Source: CAIWHR01 sp963726775 | GTDB taxonomy: Bacteria > Pseudomonadota > Gammaproteobacteria > Burkholderiales > Casimicrobiaceae | Assembly (NCBI GenBank): GCA_963726775.1 | Contig: CAVSDL010000009.1 | Span: 62,001-126,000, forward strand | Length of the DNA stretch: 64,000 nucleotides | Direction of reading: 5' to 3' | Shown: piece by piece, positions 27,794 through 35,773 of the stretch | Layout: every line of letters begins with the position of its first letter | How positions within the stretch are numbered: the stretch's first letter is position 1 | Notes under the pieces: model-generated | What the model was told of the DNA's origin: nothing | What the model saw: only the letters and a program-made list of their open reading frames with translations | The model's database searches: none | Position numbers and translations under genes: made by a program

Positions 27794-27825
27794 AAAGGGG
27801 CACTCTACCGGTGCCCCTTTGTTTT
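27794..27825 (+). terminator. intrinsic-terminator-like hairpin in the lepA leader
   Basis: AAAGGGGCAC (27794-27803) and GTGCCCCTTT (27811-27820) form a perfect 10-bp stem with a 7-nt loop, followed by GTTTT. It lies only 25 nt before the lepA TTG start and downstream of the candidate lepA promoter. It could end readthrough from the sigma-E operon or act as an attenuator for lepA. Confidence 0.6.
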
Positions 27826-27850
27826 GGCGCGCCGCTGACCGGCAACGACC

Positions 27851-29644
27851 TTGGATCTCATCCGCAACTTTTCGATCATCGCGCACATCGACCATGGCAA
27901 GTCGACGCTCGCCGACCGCTTCATCCAGCGCTGCGGCGGTCTCGCCGACCGCGAGATGGAGGCGCAGGTCCTCGATACGATGGATCTGGAGCGGGAACGC
28001 GGCATCACGATCAAGGCGCAGACGGCAGCGCTGGTGTATCAGGCCCGCGATGGCCGGACCTACAACCTCAACCTGATCGACACACCGGGCCACGTCGATT
28101 TCGCGTACGAGGTCTCGCGTTCGCTCGCCGCGTGCGAAGGCGCGCTGCTTGTCGTCGACGCGTCGCAGGGTGTGGAGGCGCAGACCGTCGCCAATTGCTA
28201 TACGGCCACCGAGCAGGGCGTTACCGTGGTTCCGGTGCTGAACAAGATCGATCTCCCGTCGGCCGAGCCCGACCGCGTGATCGAGGAAATCGAAGACATC
28301 ATCGGCATCCCGGCGCACGAGGCGCTGCGCTGCAGCGCCAAGACCGGCGAAGGCGTCGACGACGTCCTGGAAGCGGTCATCGCGCGCATACCGCCGCCCA
28401 TCGGGGATCCCGCCGCGCCGCTGTCGGCGCTGATCATCGATTCCTGGTTCGACAACTACGTCGGCGTCGTGATGCTGGTGCGCGTGATGCAGGGGACGCT
28501 GAAACCCAGGGACAAGATCCAGCTCATGGCCACCGGCGCCACCTACAGTTGCGAGCAGGTTGGGGTGTTCACGCCGAAGGCGTTCGGCCGCGATGCGCTG
28601 TCCGCGGGTGGCGTCGGATTCGTCATCGCCGGAATCAAGGAAATCGACGCGGCCAAGGTCGGCGACACCGTCACGCTCGCCGCGCGACCCGCCGCGGCGC
28701 CGCTTCCGGGCTTCAAGGACGTGAAGCCGCAGGTGTTCGCCGGCCTCTATCCGGTCGAATCGAACCAGTACGAGGCGCTGCGCGACGCGCTCGGGAAGCT
28801 CAAGCTGAACGACGCGTCGCTGCACTATGAGCCCGAAGTCTCGCAGGCGCTGGGCTTCGGCTTTCGATGCGGCTTTCTCGGCCTCTTGCACATGGACATC
28901 GTGCAGGAGCGGCTCGAGCGCGAGTACGACATGGACCTGATCACGACCGCGCCGACGGTCATCTATCAGCTGCTGCTGCGCGACGGGACGGTTCAGGAGA
29001 TCGAGAATCCGTCGAAGCTTCCCGACCTGTCGAGGGTCGAAGAGATCCGCGAACCGATCATCACTGCCACCATCCTGATGCCGCAGGAGTACGTCGGCCC
29101 GGTGCTGACGCTGTGCACGGACAAGCGCGGCGTCCAGAAGAACATGCAGTATGTCGGCCGGCAGGTCATGCTCACGTACGAGCTGCCGCTCGCGGAAGTG
29201 GTGATGGATTTCTTCGACAAGCTGAAGTCGGTGTCGCGCGGGTACGCGTCGCTGGATTACGAATTCCGGGAGTTCCGCGCGGCCGATGTCGTCAAGCTCG
29301 ACATCCTGATCAACGCCGAGCGCGTCGATGCGCTGTCGGTGATGGTCCACCGCTCGGTCGCGATCTACCGTGGCCGCGAGGTTGCCGCGAAGATGCGCAA
29401 GCTGATTCCGCGGCAGATGTTCGACGTCGCGGTGCAGGCATCGATAGGCGCTCAGATCATCGCCCGCGAGTCCATCAAGGCGATGCGCAAGAACGTGCTG
29501 GCCAAGTGTTACGGCGGCGACATCACGCGCAAGAAGAAGCTGCTGGAAAAGCAGAAGGCGGGGAAAAAGCGGATGAAGGCCGTCGGCAGCGTCGAAATTC
29601 CGCAGGAAGCGTTTCTGGCGATCCTCCAGGTAGGTGACAAATGA
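27851..29644 (+). CDS. lepA: elongation factor 4 (LepA), translational GTPase
   Basis: This 597-residue ribosome-associated GTPase affects elongation or initiation under stress. It starts at TTG 27851, giving MDLIRNFSIIAHIDHGKSTL as in the family. G motifs are AHIDHGKST (G1), RGITIKAQ (G2), DTPGHVDF (G3) and NKIDLPSA (G4). The LepA-specific C-terminal domain has KMRKLIPRQMFDVAVQASIG and the basic tail CYGGDITRKKKLLEKQKAGK. No good ribosome binding site precedes the TTG. lepB follows after 172 bp. Confidence 0.96.
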   Translation: MDLIRNFSIIAHIDHGKSTLADRFIQRCGGLADREMEAQVLDTMDLERERGITIKAQTAALVYQARDGRTYNLNLIDTPGHVDFAYEVSRSLAACEGALLVVDASQGVEAQTVANCYTATEQGVTVVPVLNKIDLPSAEPDRVIEEIEDIIGIPAHEALRCSAKTGEGVDDVLEAVIARIPPPIGDPAAPLSALIIDSWFDNYVGVVMLVRVMQGTLKPRDKIQLMATGATYSCEQVGVFTPKAFGRDALSAGGVGFVIAGIKEIDAAKVGDTVTLAARPAAAPLPGFKDVKPQVFAGLYPVESNQYEALRDALGKLKLNDASLHYEPEVSQALGFGFRCGFLGLLHMDIVQERLEREYDMDLITTAPTVIYQLLLRDGTVQEIENPSKLPDLSRVEEIREPIITATILMPQEYVGPVLTLCTDKRGVQKNMQYVGRQVMLTYELPLAEVVMDFFDKLKSVSRGYASLDYEFREFRAADVVKLDILINAERVDALSVMVHRSVAIYRGREVAAKMRKLIPRQMFDVAVQASIGAQIIARESIKAMRKNVLAKCYGGDITRKKKLLEKQKAGKKRMKAVGSVEIPQEAFLAILQVGDK

Positions 29645-29816
29645 GTCGCCCTGGGCTGCCGGACGAAGCTCGTGAACAAGACCACGCCGCGTCGTGCGGC
29701 GACCCGGCGCGTCGCGACGCAGGCGAAAGACCCGGCGCGCCGCCGGGCATTGCCGCGATTCCTGACCCGAAGCCATGCGGCACGGGCCCCACAACCCCTT
29801 CTCGACGACAACCACG

Positions 29817-30650
29817 ATGAATTTTGCGCTGATCCTGTTTCTCGCGACGTTGGGCACGGGCGTGGTGGCGCTTGCCGACCGTCTGATATTTGCGAAGCGC
29901 CGGCCCCCCGACGCCCCGGAGCCGTGGTGGATCGAGTATCCGAAGAGTTTCTTCCCCGTGCTGCTGATCGTCTTCGCGCTGCGCTCGTTCGTCGCGGAGC
30001 CGTTCAAGATCCCGTCTTCGTCGATGCGACCCACGCTCGAAGTAGGCGATTTCATTCTCGTGAACAAGTTCACCTACGGCCTCCGCCTGCCGATCGTCGA
30101 GCTGAAGTTCCTGCCGTTGTCCGACCCGCAGCGCGGAGACGTTGTCGTGTTCCGTTATCCGTTGAATCCGTCGCAGGACTTCATCAAGCGCGTGATCGGG
30201 GTCGGTGGCGATACGGTCGCCTACAAGGACAAGCGCCTGACGGTGAACGGGCAACCGTGGCCGCAGAAGCAGGATGGAACCTACGGTTATGTCGAGGGTC
30301 TGCGCTTCGAATCGATGGCGCGATCGACCGAAACCGCGGGAACCGGTCCGGCTCCGACGGAGCACGAAATCGCGACCGACCCGGCGTTGCCGCCGGTGAG
30401 CCCCGGGTCCGTGCGTTCGTTCCCCGGCAGGGACAACTGCGATTACAATCCCGATGGAAGCGGCTTCTCGTGCAAGGTACCGTCGGGCCATTACTTCATG
30501 ATGGGCGATAATCGCGACCGCAGCGACGACAGCCGCTACTGGGGATTTGTACCGGACGATCACATTCGCGGCCGGGCGTTCTTCATCTGGTTCAATTGGG
30601 ATGACATCAGCAGCTTCGCGTGGAAGCGCGTTGGCAGCGGCATTCGATAG
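29817..30650 (+). CDS. lepB: signal peptidase I
   Basis: This 277-residue inner-membrane serine/lysine protease removes signal peptides of exported proteins. Two N-terminal hydrophobic segments (residues 2-22 and about 45-62) precede the catalytic Ser region KIPSSSMRPTLEVGDF, the catalytic Lys in SQDFIKRVIGVGGDTVAYKD, and box E GDNRDRSDDSRYWGFV. I chose ATG 29817 (MNFALILFLATLGTGVVALA) by family fit. It belongs to the lepA-lepB-rnc-era string. Confidence 0.95.
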   Translation: MNFALILFLATLGTGVVALADRLIFAKRRPPDAPEPWWIEYPKSFFPVLLIVFALRSFVAEPFKIPSSSMRPTLEVGDFILVNKFTYGLRLPIVELKFLPLSDPQRGDVVVFRYPLNPSQDFIKRVIGVGGDTVAYKDKRLTVNGQPWPQKQDGTYGYVEGLRFESMARSTETAGTGPAPTEHEIATDPALPPVSPGSVRSFPGRDNCDYNPDGSGFSCKVPSGHYFMMGDNRDRSDDSRYWGFVPDDHIRGRAFFIWFNWDDISSFAWKRVGSGIR

Positions 30651-30658
30651 GAGGAATG

Positions 30659-31021
30659 ATGAGCCACCGGACCAGGCAGGGCGGATTGACGATCATCGGG
30701 TTCCTGTTTGTGGCAGTCGTTATCGTCGTCTGCGTGATGATCGGCTTCCGCGTCACGCCGGCCTACATCGAATATGTCGCGGTGCAAAAAGCGCTGGACC
30801 GCGCGCTCCTCGAGTCCAAGGATCCGACCGCCGCTGTTCAGATTCGCAATTCGTTCCAGCGATTTGCCGATTCCGGCTACATCGAGTCGGTCAGTGCCAA
30901 GGACATCGAGATCGCCAAGCAGGGAAACGAGATCACCGCCAGCATCACCTGGGCCCGCAAGCTGCCGCTCGTCGCGAACGTGAGCCTGTACCTCGATTTC
31001 GACGCGTCGGCAACCCGCTGA
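30659..31021 (+). CDS. DUF4845 small membrane protein
   Basis: This 120-residue protein has one N-terminal transmembrane helix (GGLTIIGFLFVAVVIVVCVM; about residues 7-29) and a periplasmic-side tail (VTPAYIEYVAVQKALDRALL; ISASITWARKLPL-like end). It occupies the lepB-rnc interval where DUF4845 proteins regularly occur in Betaproteobacteria. AGGAGG with 4-nt spacing favours the second of two adjacent ATG codons. Function unknown. Confidence 0.8.
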   Translation: MSHRTRQGGLTIIGFLFVAVVIVVCVMIGFRVTPAYIEYVAVQKALDRALLESKDPTAAVQIRNSFQRFADSGYIESVSAKDIEIAKQGNEITASITWARKLPLVANVSLYLDFDASATR

Positions 31022-31050
31022 CCCGGGCGTGGGCCGGGCGATGCAGGAGA

Positions 31051-31740
31051 ATGCAAACCACCGCGCTGCGTGACCGGCTTGGTCACGCCTTTCGCCGGCC
31101 CGGGTTGCTGACGCAGGCGCTCACCCACCGCAGCTTCGGGGCCAATCAAAACGAGCGGCTCGAATTCGTGGGCGATGCGGTGTTGAGCTGCGCCATCGCC
31201 GTGGTGCTGTACGAGCGTTTTCCGCAGATTCCCGAAGGCGAGCTGTCGCGCGTCCGCGCCATGCTCGTCAATCGCGATACGCTGGCGCGCCTCGCGCGCG
31301 GCTTGGGCATCGGAGAGGCGATACGTCTCGGCGATGGAGAATTGCGGAGCGGCGGGTCCGAGCGCCCTTCGATCCTGGCGGATGCGCTGGAAGCGGTGTT
31401 CGGCGCGGTATTCCTCGACGCCGGCTTCGATGCGGCGCGCACGGTGATCGAGGGCGTCTACGCGCCGGAACTGGAAGGACTCGATCCGGCCGCACTCGGC
31501 AAGGATCCGAAGACGCGACTGCAGGAATGGTTGCAGGCCCGCCGAATCGCGGTGCCGGAATACTCGGTGACTTCGGTCGTCGGCGAGGCCCACGCGCAGA
31601 CGTTCACGCTCGAATGCCGGATTGCTGCGCTTGCCATCGCCGCGACGGGCAGCGGTGCCAGCCGGCGCGCGGCCGAGCAGGCCGCCGCCGCCGCCGCCTA
31701 TGACGCGGCGACGGCCAACGGGTCGGCGCCCCGTGTCTGA
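31051..31740 (+). CDS. rnc: ribonuclease III
   Basis: This 229-residue double-strand-specific RNase processes rRNA and mRNA. The endonuclease domain (residues 1-150) has the signature NERLEFVGDAVLSCAIAVVL and the second catalytic region SILADALEAVFGAVFLDAGF. The dsRNA-binding domain (about 155-225) starts at DPKTRLQEWLQARRIAVPEY. ATG 31051 follows CAGGAGA. It overlaps era by 8 bp, so the pair is probably translationally coupled. Confidence 0.95.
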   Translation: MQTTALRDRLGHAFRRPGLLTQALTHRSFGANQNERLEFVGDAVLSCAIAVVLYERFPQIPEGELSRVRAMLVNRDTLARLARGLGIGEAIRLGDGELRSGGSERPSILADALEAVFGAVFLDAGFDAARTVIEGVYAPELEGLDPAALGKDPKTRLQEWLQARRIAVPEYSVTSVVGEAHAQTFTLECRIAALAIAATGSGASRRAAEQAAAAAAYDAATANGSAPRV

Positions 31741-32632
31741 CCCGCCGCGCGCGCCGGGCCTGCGCTGCGGCCACGTTGCGATCGTCGGTCGCCCGAATGT
31801 TGGCAAGTCGACGCTCCTGAACCGGCTCGTCGGGGAAAAAGTCAGCATCACGTCACGGAAGGCACAGACGACGCGGCACCGCATCACGGGCATTCTGACG
31901 ACGCCCGACGCTCAGTTCATCTTCGTCGACACGCCCGGATTCCAGACACGGCACCGCTCGCGACTCAACGCGCGAATGAACAGGGCGGTGACCCAGAGTC
32001 TGGCCGAAGTCGATGCAACGGTACTCGTGATCGAAGCCGGGCGGACCGTCGAGGCCGACCGGGCGGTGATACGCCTGCTGCCCGTGGGCGCCAGGGTCGT
32101 GGTCGCGCTCAATAAAGTGGACGAGCTCGAGGACAAGAACGCGTTGCTCCCGCAGATCGCGGAGCTGGCGGGGCTTTTCTCGTTCACGGCCCTGGTCCCG
32201 GTGAGCGCCGAGAAGGAGCACGCGCTCGACCGGCTCGCGGCCGAGGTCCGCGCGCTGCTGCCCGAGGGGCCGTCGCTTTACGGTCCCGACGAAATCACCG
32301 ATCGCGACGAGCGCTTCCTGGCCGCGGAATTCGTCCGCGAGAAGATCTTCCGCCTCCTGGGCGACGAAGTCCCGTATGCGACGACCGTCGCCGTCGATCG
32401 CTTCGAACACGATGGTGGCATGCGCCGCATCCATGCGACGGTCCTGGTAGACCGCGAGAACCAGAGGGCGATCCTGCTGGGCGCCGGCGGGTCCACGATG
32501 AAGGACATCGCGACTCGAGCCCGCACCGACATGGAGCGCATGTTCGGCGGCCCGGTGTTCCTCGAGATCTGGGTGCGCGTGAAAAAGGGTTGGGCGGACG
32601 ACGATGCCCTGCTGCAGCGTTCCGGGTACTGA
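31733..32632 (+). CDS. era: GTPase Era
   Basis: This 299-residue GTPase assists 16S rRNA maturation and 30S assembly. It starts at GTG 31733 inside the rnc end. G1 is GRPNVGKSTLLN, G2 region ISITSRKAQTTRHRI-like, G3 DTPGFQ, G4 NKVDELED, and the C-terminal KH domain (about residues 200-299) contains ILLGAGGSTMKDIATRARTD and FLEIWVRVKKGW. Complete. Confidence 0.95.
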   Translation: MSDPPRAPGLRCGHVAIVGRPNVGKSTLLNRLVGEKVSITSRKAQTTRHRITGILTTPDAQFIFVDTPGFQTRHRSRLNARMNRAVTQSLAEVDATVLVIEAGRTVEADRAVIRLLPVGARVVVALNKVDELEDKNALLPQIAELAGLFSFTALVPVSAEKEHALDRLAAEVRALLPEGPSLYGPDEITDRDERFLAAEFVREKIFRLLGDEVPYATTVAVDRFEHDGGMRRIHATVLVDRENQRAILLGAGGSTMKDIATRARTDMERMFGGPVFLEIWVRVKKGWADDDALLQRSGY

Positions 32633-32645
32633 GGTCGACAGACAC

Positions 32646-33407
32646 ATGCCGCCGCGTGCCCATCCGCTACGCCGCGAGGATCAGCAGGCCTTTGTCCTGC
32701 ACACATACGCGTATCGCGAGACGAGCCTCATCGTCGAAGCGTTCACGCCGGAGTACGGGCGCGTCGCCATGGTCGCGCGCGGCGCCAGGCGCCCGCGCTC
32801 CGAGATGCGCGGGCTGCTTCAGGGATTCCGTCCGCTGGTCCTGTCGTGGTCGGGCCCGCATGAATTGAAGACGCTGATGAAAGCGGAATGGCGCGGCGGT
32901 CTGCCGCTGGTCGGGGGCTCCGCGCTCCTGTGCGGCTTCTATCTGAACGAACTGCTGCTGAAGCTGCTGCCGCGCGAGGATCCGCATCCGCAGCTTTTCG
33001 CCGACTACGAAGATGCGCTCGCCGAGCTTGCCGCGGGGCGTGACCAGGCAATCGTATTGCGCCGCTTCGAAGTACGCCTGCTGGCGGCGATGGGCTACGC
33101 GCTGCCGCTGGTTCGCGAGGCCGACACCGATGCGCCCGTGGACCCCGCGGTACGCTACCATTACGCATTCGACCACGGGCCGCGCAGAACGCTCGCGAAG
33201 CCGGGCGTCAAATTGCCGCTGGTACGCGGCGCGACGCTGCTGGCGCTCGCCGACCAGCACTATCCGGATGCCGCGACCGCCGCAGAGGCGAAGCGCCTGA
33301 TGCGGGAGGTGCTCGATCACTATCTCGAGCAGCGCGGGGTGGAAAGCCGGCGCGTGGTGCAGGACCTGCAGGCGCTGGACGAGGAAGGACGCTACCACCG
33401 TGATTGA
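32646..33407 (+). CDS. recO: DNA repair protein RecO
   Basis: This 253-residue protein helps RecR load RecA onto SSB-coated DNA. The N-terminal OB-fold (residues 1-85) has QQAFVLHTYAYRETSLIVEA and RVAMVARGARRPRSEMRGLL; the helical C-terminal part has LCGFYLNELLLKLLPREDPH and FEVRLLAAMGYALPL. I start at ATG 32646 (MPPRAHPLRREDQ), 13 bp after era. It overlaps pdxJ by 8 bp. Confidence 0.93.
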   Translation: MPPRAHPLRREDQQAFVLHTYAYRETSLIVEAFTPEYGRVAMVARGARRPRSEMRGLLQGFRPLVLSWSGPHELKTLMKAEWRGGLPLVGGSALLCGFYLNELLLKLLPREDPHPQLFADYEDALAELAAGRDQAIVLRRFEVRLLAAMGYALPLVREADTDAPVDPAVRYHYAFDHGPRRTLAKPGVKLPLVRGATLLALADQHYPDAATAAEAKRLMREVLDHYLEQRGVESRRVVQDLQALDEEGRYHRD

Positions 33408-34152
33408 GCTCGGCGTCAACATCGATCATGTGGCGACGCTGCGACAGGCGCGCCGCACCTACGAGCCGGACCCCGTCTGGGCGGCGGTCGAGGCGCACCT
33501 GGGTGGCGCGGACGGCATCACCGTCCATCTGCGCGAGGACCGCCGCCACATCCAGGACGAGGACGTGCGCCGGCTGCGCGAGCTCGTTCATATCAAGCTC
33601 AACCTCGAGATGGCGGCGACGTCCGAGATGCTCGCCATCGCCTGCCGGCTGAAACCCGAGATGGCGATGCTGGTGCCCGAAGGCCGGCACGAGATCACGA
33701 CCGAGGGCGGACTCGACATCGTCGCTCAGGAAGCGAAACTCGCCGCTGCGGTCGCCCGGCTCGCCGATGCCGGGATCGTTACCAGCGTATTCATCGACGC
33801 CGACATCCTCCAGATCGAGGCCGCCGCGCGCATTGGCGTGAAAGTCTGCGAGGTGCATTCCGGGCCCTATGCCCACGCCTTCCACGCCAAGGGCCGCGAC
33901 CCGGAAAGCGCGGCGGTGGTCGTCGAGCTCGCGAAAATACGCACGGCGGGCGAGACGATCCGAGGGTCGGGAATGCGCTTCAATGCCGGGCACGCGCTCA
34001 ACTACTTCAATGTCCAGCCGGTGGCGGCGCTTCAGGGCGTGCGCGAATTGCATATTGGGCATGCGATTGTCTCGAGGTCGGTCTTCGTCGGCCTGCGCGA
34101 AGCGGTGCGGCAGATGAAGACGCTGATCCGCGAAGCGGCACGAACTTCGTAG
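33400..34152 (+). CDS. pdxJ: pyridoxine 5'-phosphate synthase
   Basis: This 250-residue TIM-barrel enzyme makes pyridoxine phosphate from 1-deoxyxylulose 5-phosphate and 3-amino-2-oxopropyl phosphate. GTG 33400 begins MIELGVNIDHVATLRQARR after GAGGAAGGA. Conserved segments are DGITVHLREDRRHIQDED, IKLNLEMAAT, LVPEGRHEITTEGG, SGPYA and LNAGHALNY-like GMRFNAGHALNYFN. The neighbour acpS expected in many relatives is not between it and nagZ; the 118-bp gap is too short. Confidence 0.96.
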   Translation: MIELGVNIDHVATLRQARRTYEPDPVWAAVEAHLGGADGITVHLREDRRHIQDEDVRRLRELVHIKLNLEMAATSEMLAIACRLKPEMAMLVPEGRHEITTEGGLDIVAQEAKLAAAVARLADAGIVTSVFIDADILQIEAAARIGVKVCEVHSGPYAHAFHAKGRDPESAAVVVELAKIRTAGETIRGSGMRFNAGHALNYFNVQPVAALQGVRELHIGHAIVSRSVFVGLREAVRQMKTLIREAARTS

Positions 34153-34270
34153 AAAACGACGGCGCAGGCCCCGAGAAACCGGTGCGGCGAAATCCCGCAA
34201 CTGCCCTGCGGCGCGCGTAGGCCGTCGAGTCCTCCGCACCTCCGCGTCGAATCCGTCCACTGTACTGCGG

Positions 34271-35257
34271 ATGCCAACCCCCATGAAATCGCTATCGCGC
34301 GGCCCCGTTTTCCTCGGCATCGAAGGCGTCACGCTCGGCGCCGCGGACCGTGAACGCCTTGCGCATCGTCTCGCCGGCGGCGTCATCCTGTTCGCACGGA
34401 ACTACGAGTCCCCGGTGCAGTTGGCAGCGCTGACGACGGCGATACGCGCCATTCGCGAACCACACCTTCTGATCGCCGTCGACCACGAGGGCGGTCGCGT
34501 CCAGCGATTCCGGGAAGGTTTCACGCCGATCCCGCCCATGCGCGTCCTCGGTGACAAGTGGGATCGCGACATCGCCGGTGCCGCGCGCGAAGCGGTTCGC
34601 ATCGGCTGGACGATCGCCGACGAGCTGCGTCGCCATGGCATCGACTTCAGCTTCGCGCCGGTGCTCGATCTCGATTACGGCACCAGCGCCGTCATCGGCG
34701 ATCGCGCGCTCCATCGCAATCCGAATGCCGTTGCGCATCTCGGCGCGGCTTTGCGCGACGGGCTGCGCGCCGGCGGGATGGCCGCGGTCGGCAAGCACTT
34801 TCCCGGACATGGCTTCGTCGCCGCGGACTCGCATGCCGAGAGCCCGCGGGACGAACGCGCGCTGGACCGGATCCTCGTCGAAGACGTCGTGCCGTTCGCG
34901 GCGCTGGTGAAACATGGCCTCGAGGGCATCATGCCCGCGCATGTGATCTATCCGGCCGTCGATGCCCGGCCGGCAGGCTACTCGCATCGATGGCTGCAGG
35001 ACCTGTTGCGGGGCCGGCTCGAATTCGACGGCGCCATCATTTCGGACGATCTCGGCATGACTGGTGCCTTCGTCGAAGGCGGCATGGTCGCGCGCGCCGA
35101 CGCCGCGCTCGCCGCAGGCTGCGACATCGTGCTTACCTGCAACGACCCTGCGGCGGCCGACGAACTGCTCGCGGAGTGGCAGCCGCCGCCGCAGGCCGAC
35201 CTCCTCCGCCGTGCGGCGGGCCTGCAGGGACGAGCGGGCGGGGCGTGCCCGGTTTGA
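34271..35257 (+). CDS. nagZ: beta-N-acetylhexosaminidase (NagZ, GH3)
   Basis: This 328-residue cytoplasmic GH3 enzyme removes GlcNAc from recycled muropeptides. Conserved segments are FLGIEGVTLGAADRERLAHR, GGVILFARNYESPVQL, LIAVDHEGGRVQRFREGFT, the catalytic-loop motif GKHFPGHGFVAADSHAESP (general acid/base dyad) and FDGAIISDDLGMTGAFVEGG (nucleophile Asp in SDDLGM). The start could be ATG 34271 or 34283; neither has a clear ribosome binding site. The next 230 bp to 35487 hold no recognisable gene. Confidence 0.94.
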   Translation: MPTPMKSLSRGPVFLGIEGVTLGAADRERLAHRLAGGVILFARNYESPVQLAALTTAIRAIREPHLLIAVDHEGGRVQRFREGFTPIPPMRVLGDKWDRDIAGAAREAVRIGWTIADELRRHGIDFSFAPVLDLDYGTSAVIGDRALHRNPNAVAHLGAALRDGLRAGGMAAVGKHFPGHGFVAADSHAESPRDERALDRILVEDVVPFAALVKHGLEGIMPAHVIYPAVDARPAGYSHRWLQDLLRGRLEFDGAIISDDLGMTGAFVEGGMVARADAALAAGCDIVLTCNDPAAADELLAEWQPPPQADLLRRAAGLQGRAGGACPV

Positions 35258-35487
35258 CCGCGAGGCCGGAGCGGCAGGGGGGCTCCGCGCGACAACATGC
35301 TGCGGACAAGCCGCGCGGCCCGCGCGAGGCATGCGTCGTCGATTCCGACGGCTCCGCACAGGTGCCCGGCGTGCCGACGAACGGGAAGAGGCACCGTGCT
35401 CCAAAGCCGTGAAGCGCACGCCTTCCCTCGCCTCGCGGCACACGACGCCGGTGGCCGGACGGTCTGCGGTCGCGCTCGCGCCCGGCC

Positions 35488-35742
35488 ATGACCTGGTTCG
35501 TCTACCTGATCGAATGCAGGGGCGGCAGCATCTACACGGGAATCGCCGTCGACGTCGAGGCACGCTATGCCGCGCACGCGAACGGCAAGGGCGCGCGATA
35601 CACGCGGTCGCATCCGCCGGTGCGGCTGCTCGCCGCAATCGAGTGCACGGACCGGTCCGCGGCATCGAAGGCAGAACACGCGATCAAGCGGCTCTCGGCG
35701 GCGGAGAAGCGCGCGCTATGCCGCCTCGATGGTCCTGGCTGA
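35488..35742 (+). CDS. GIY-YIG nuclease-fold protein (YhbQ/UPF0213 type)
   Basis: This 84-residue single-domain protein has the GIY-YIG core WFVYLIECRGGSIYTGIAVD, the conserved Arg/His segment EARYAAHANGKGARYTR, and SHPPVRLLA with SKAEHAIKRLSAAEKRAL downstream. Stand-alone members of this family are small putative nucleases of unclear role. It converges on the leftward FAD/GcvT gene at 35774, leaving 31 bp. Confidence 0.88.
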   Translation: MTWFVYLIECRGGSIYTGIAVDVEARYAAHANGKGARYTRSHPPVRLLAAIECTDRSAASKAEHAIKRLSAAEKRALCRLDGPG

Positions 35743-35773
35743 CCTCGAAACCTCGCTGCGGCGGGGGCGGCGC

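Noticed and set aside
35258..35487. Possible extra gene between nagZ and the GIY-YIG gene
   Set aside because: Open frames there are short or Arg-rich, without a plausible start or family resemblance.
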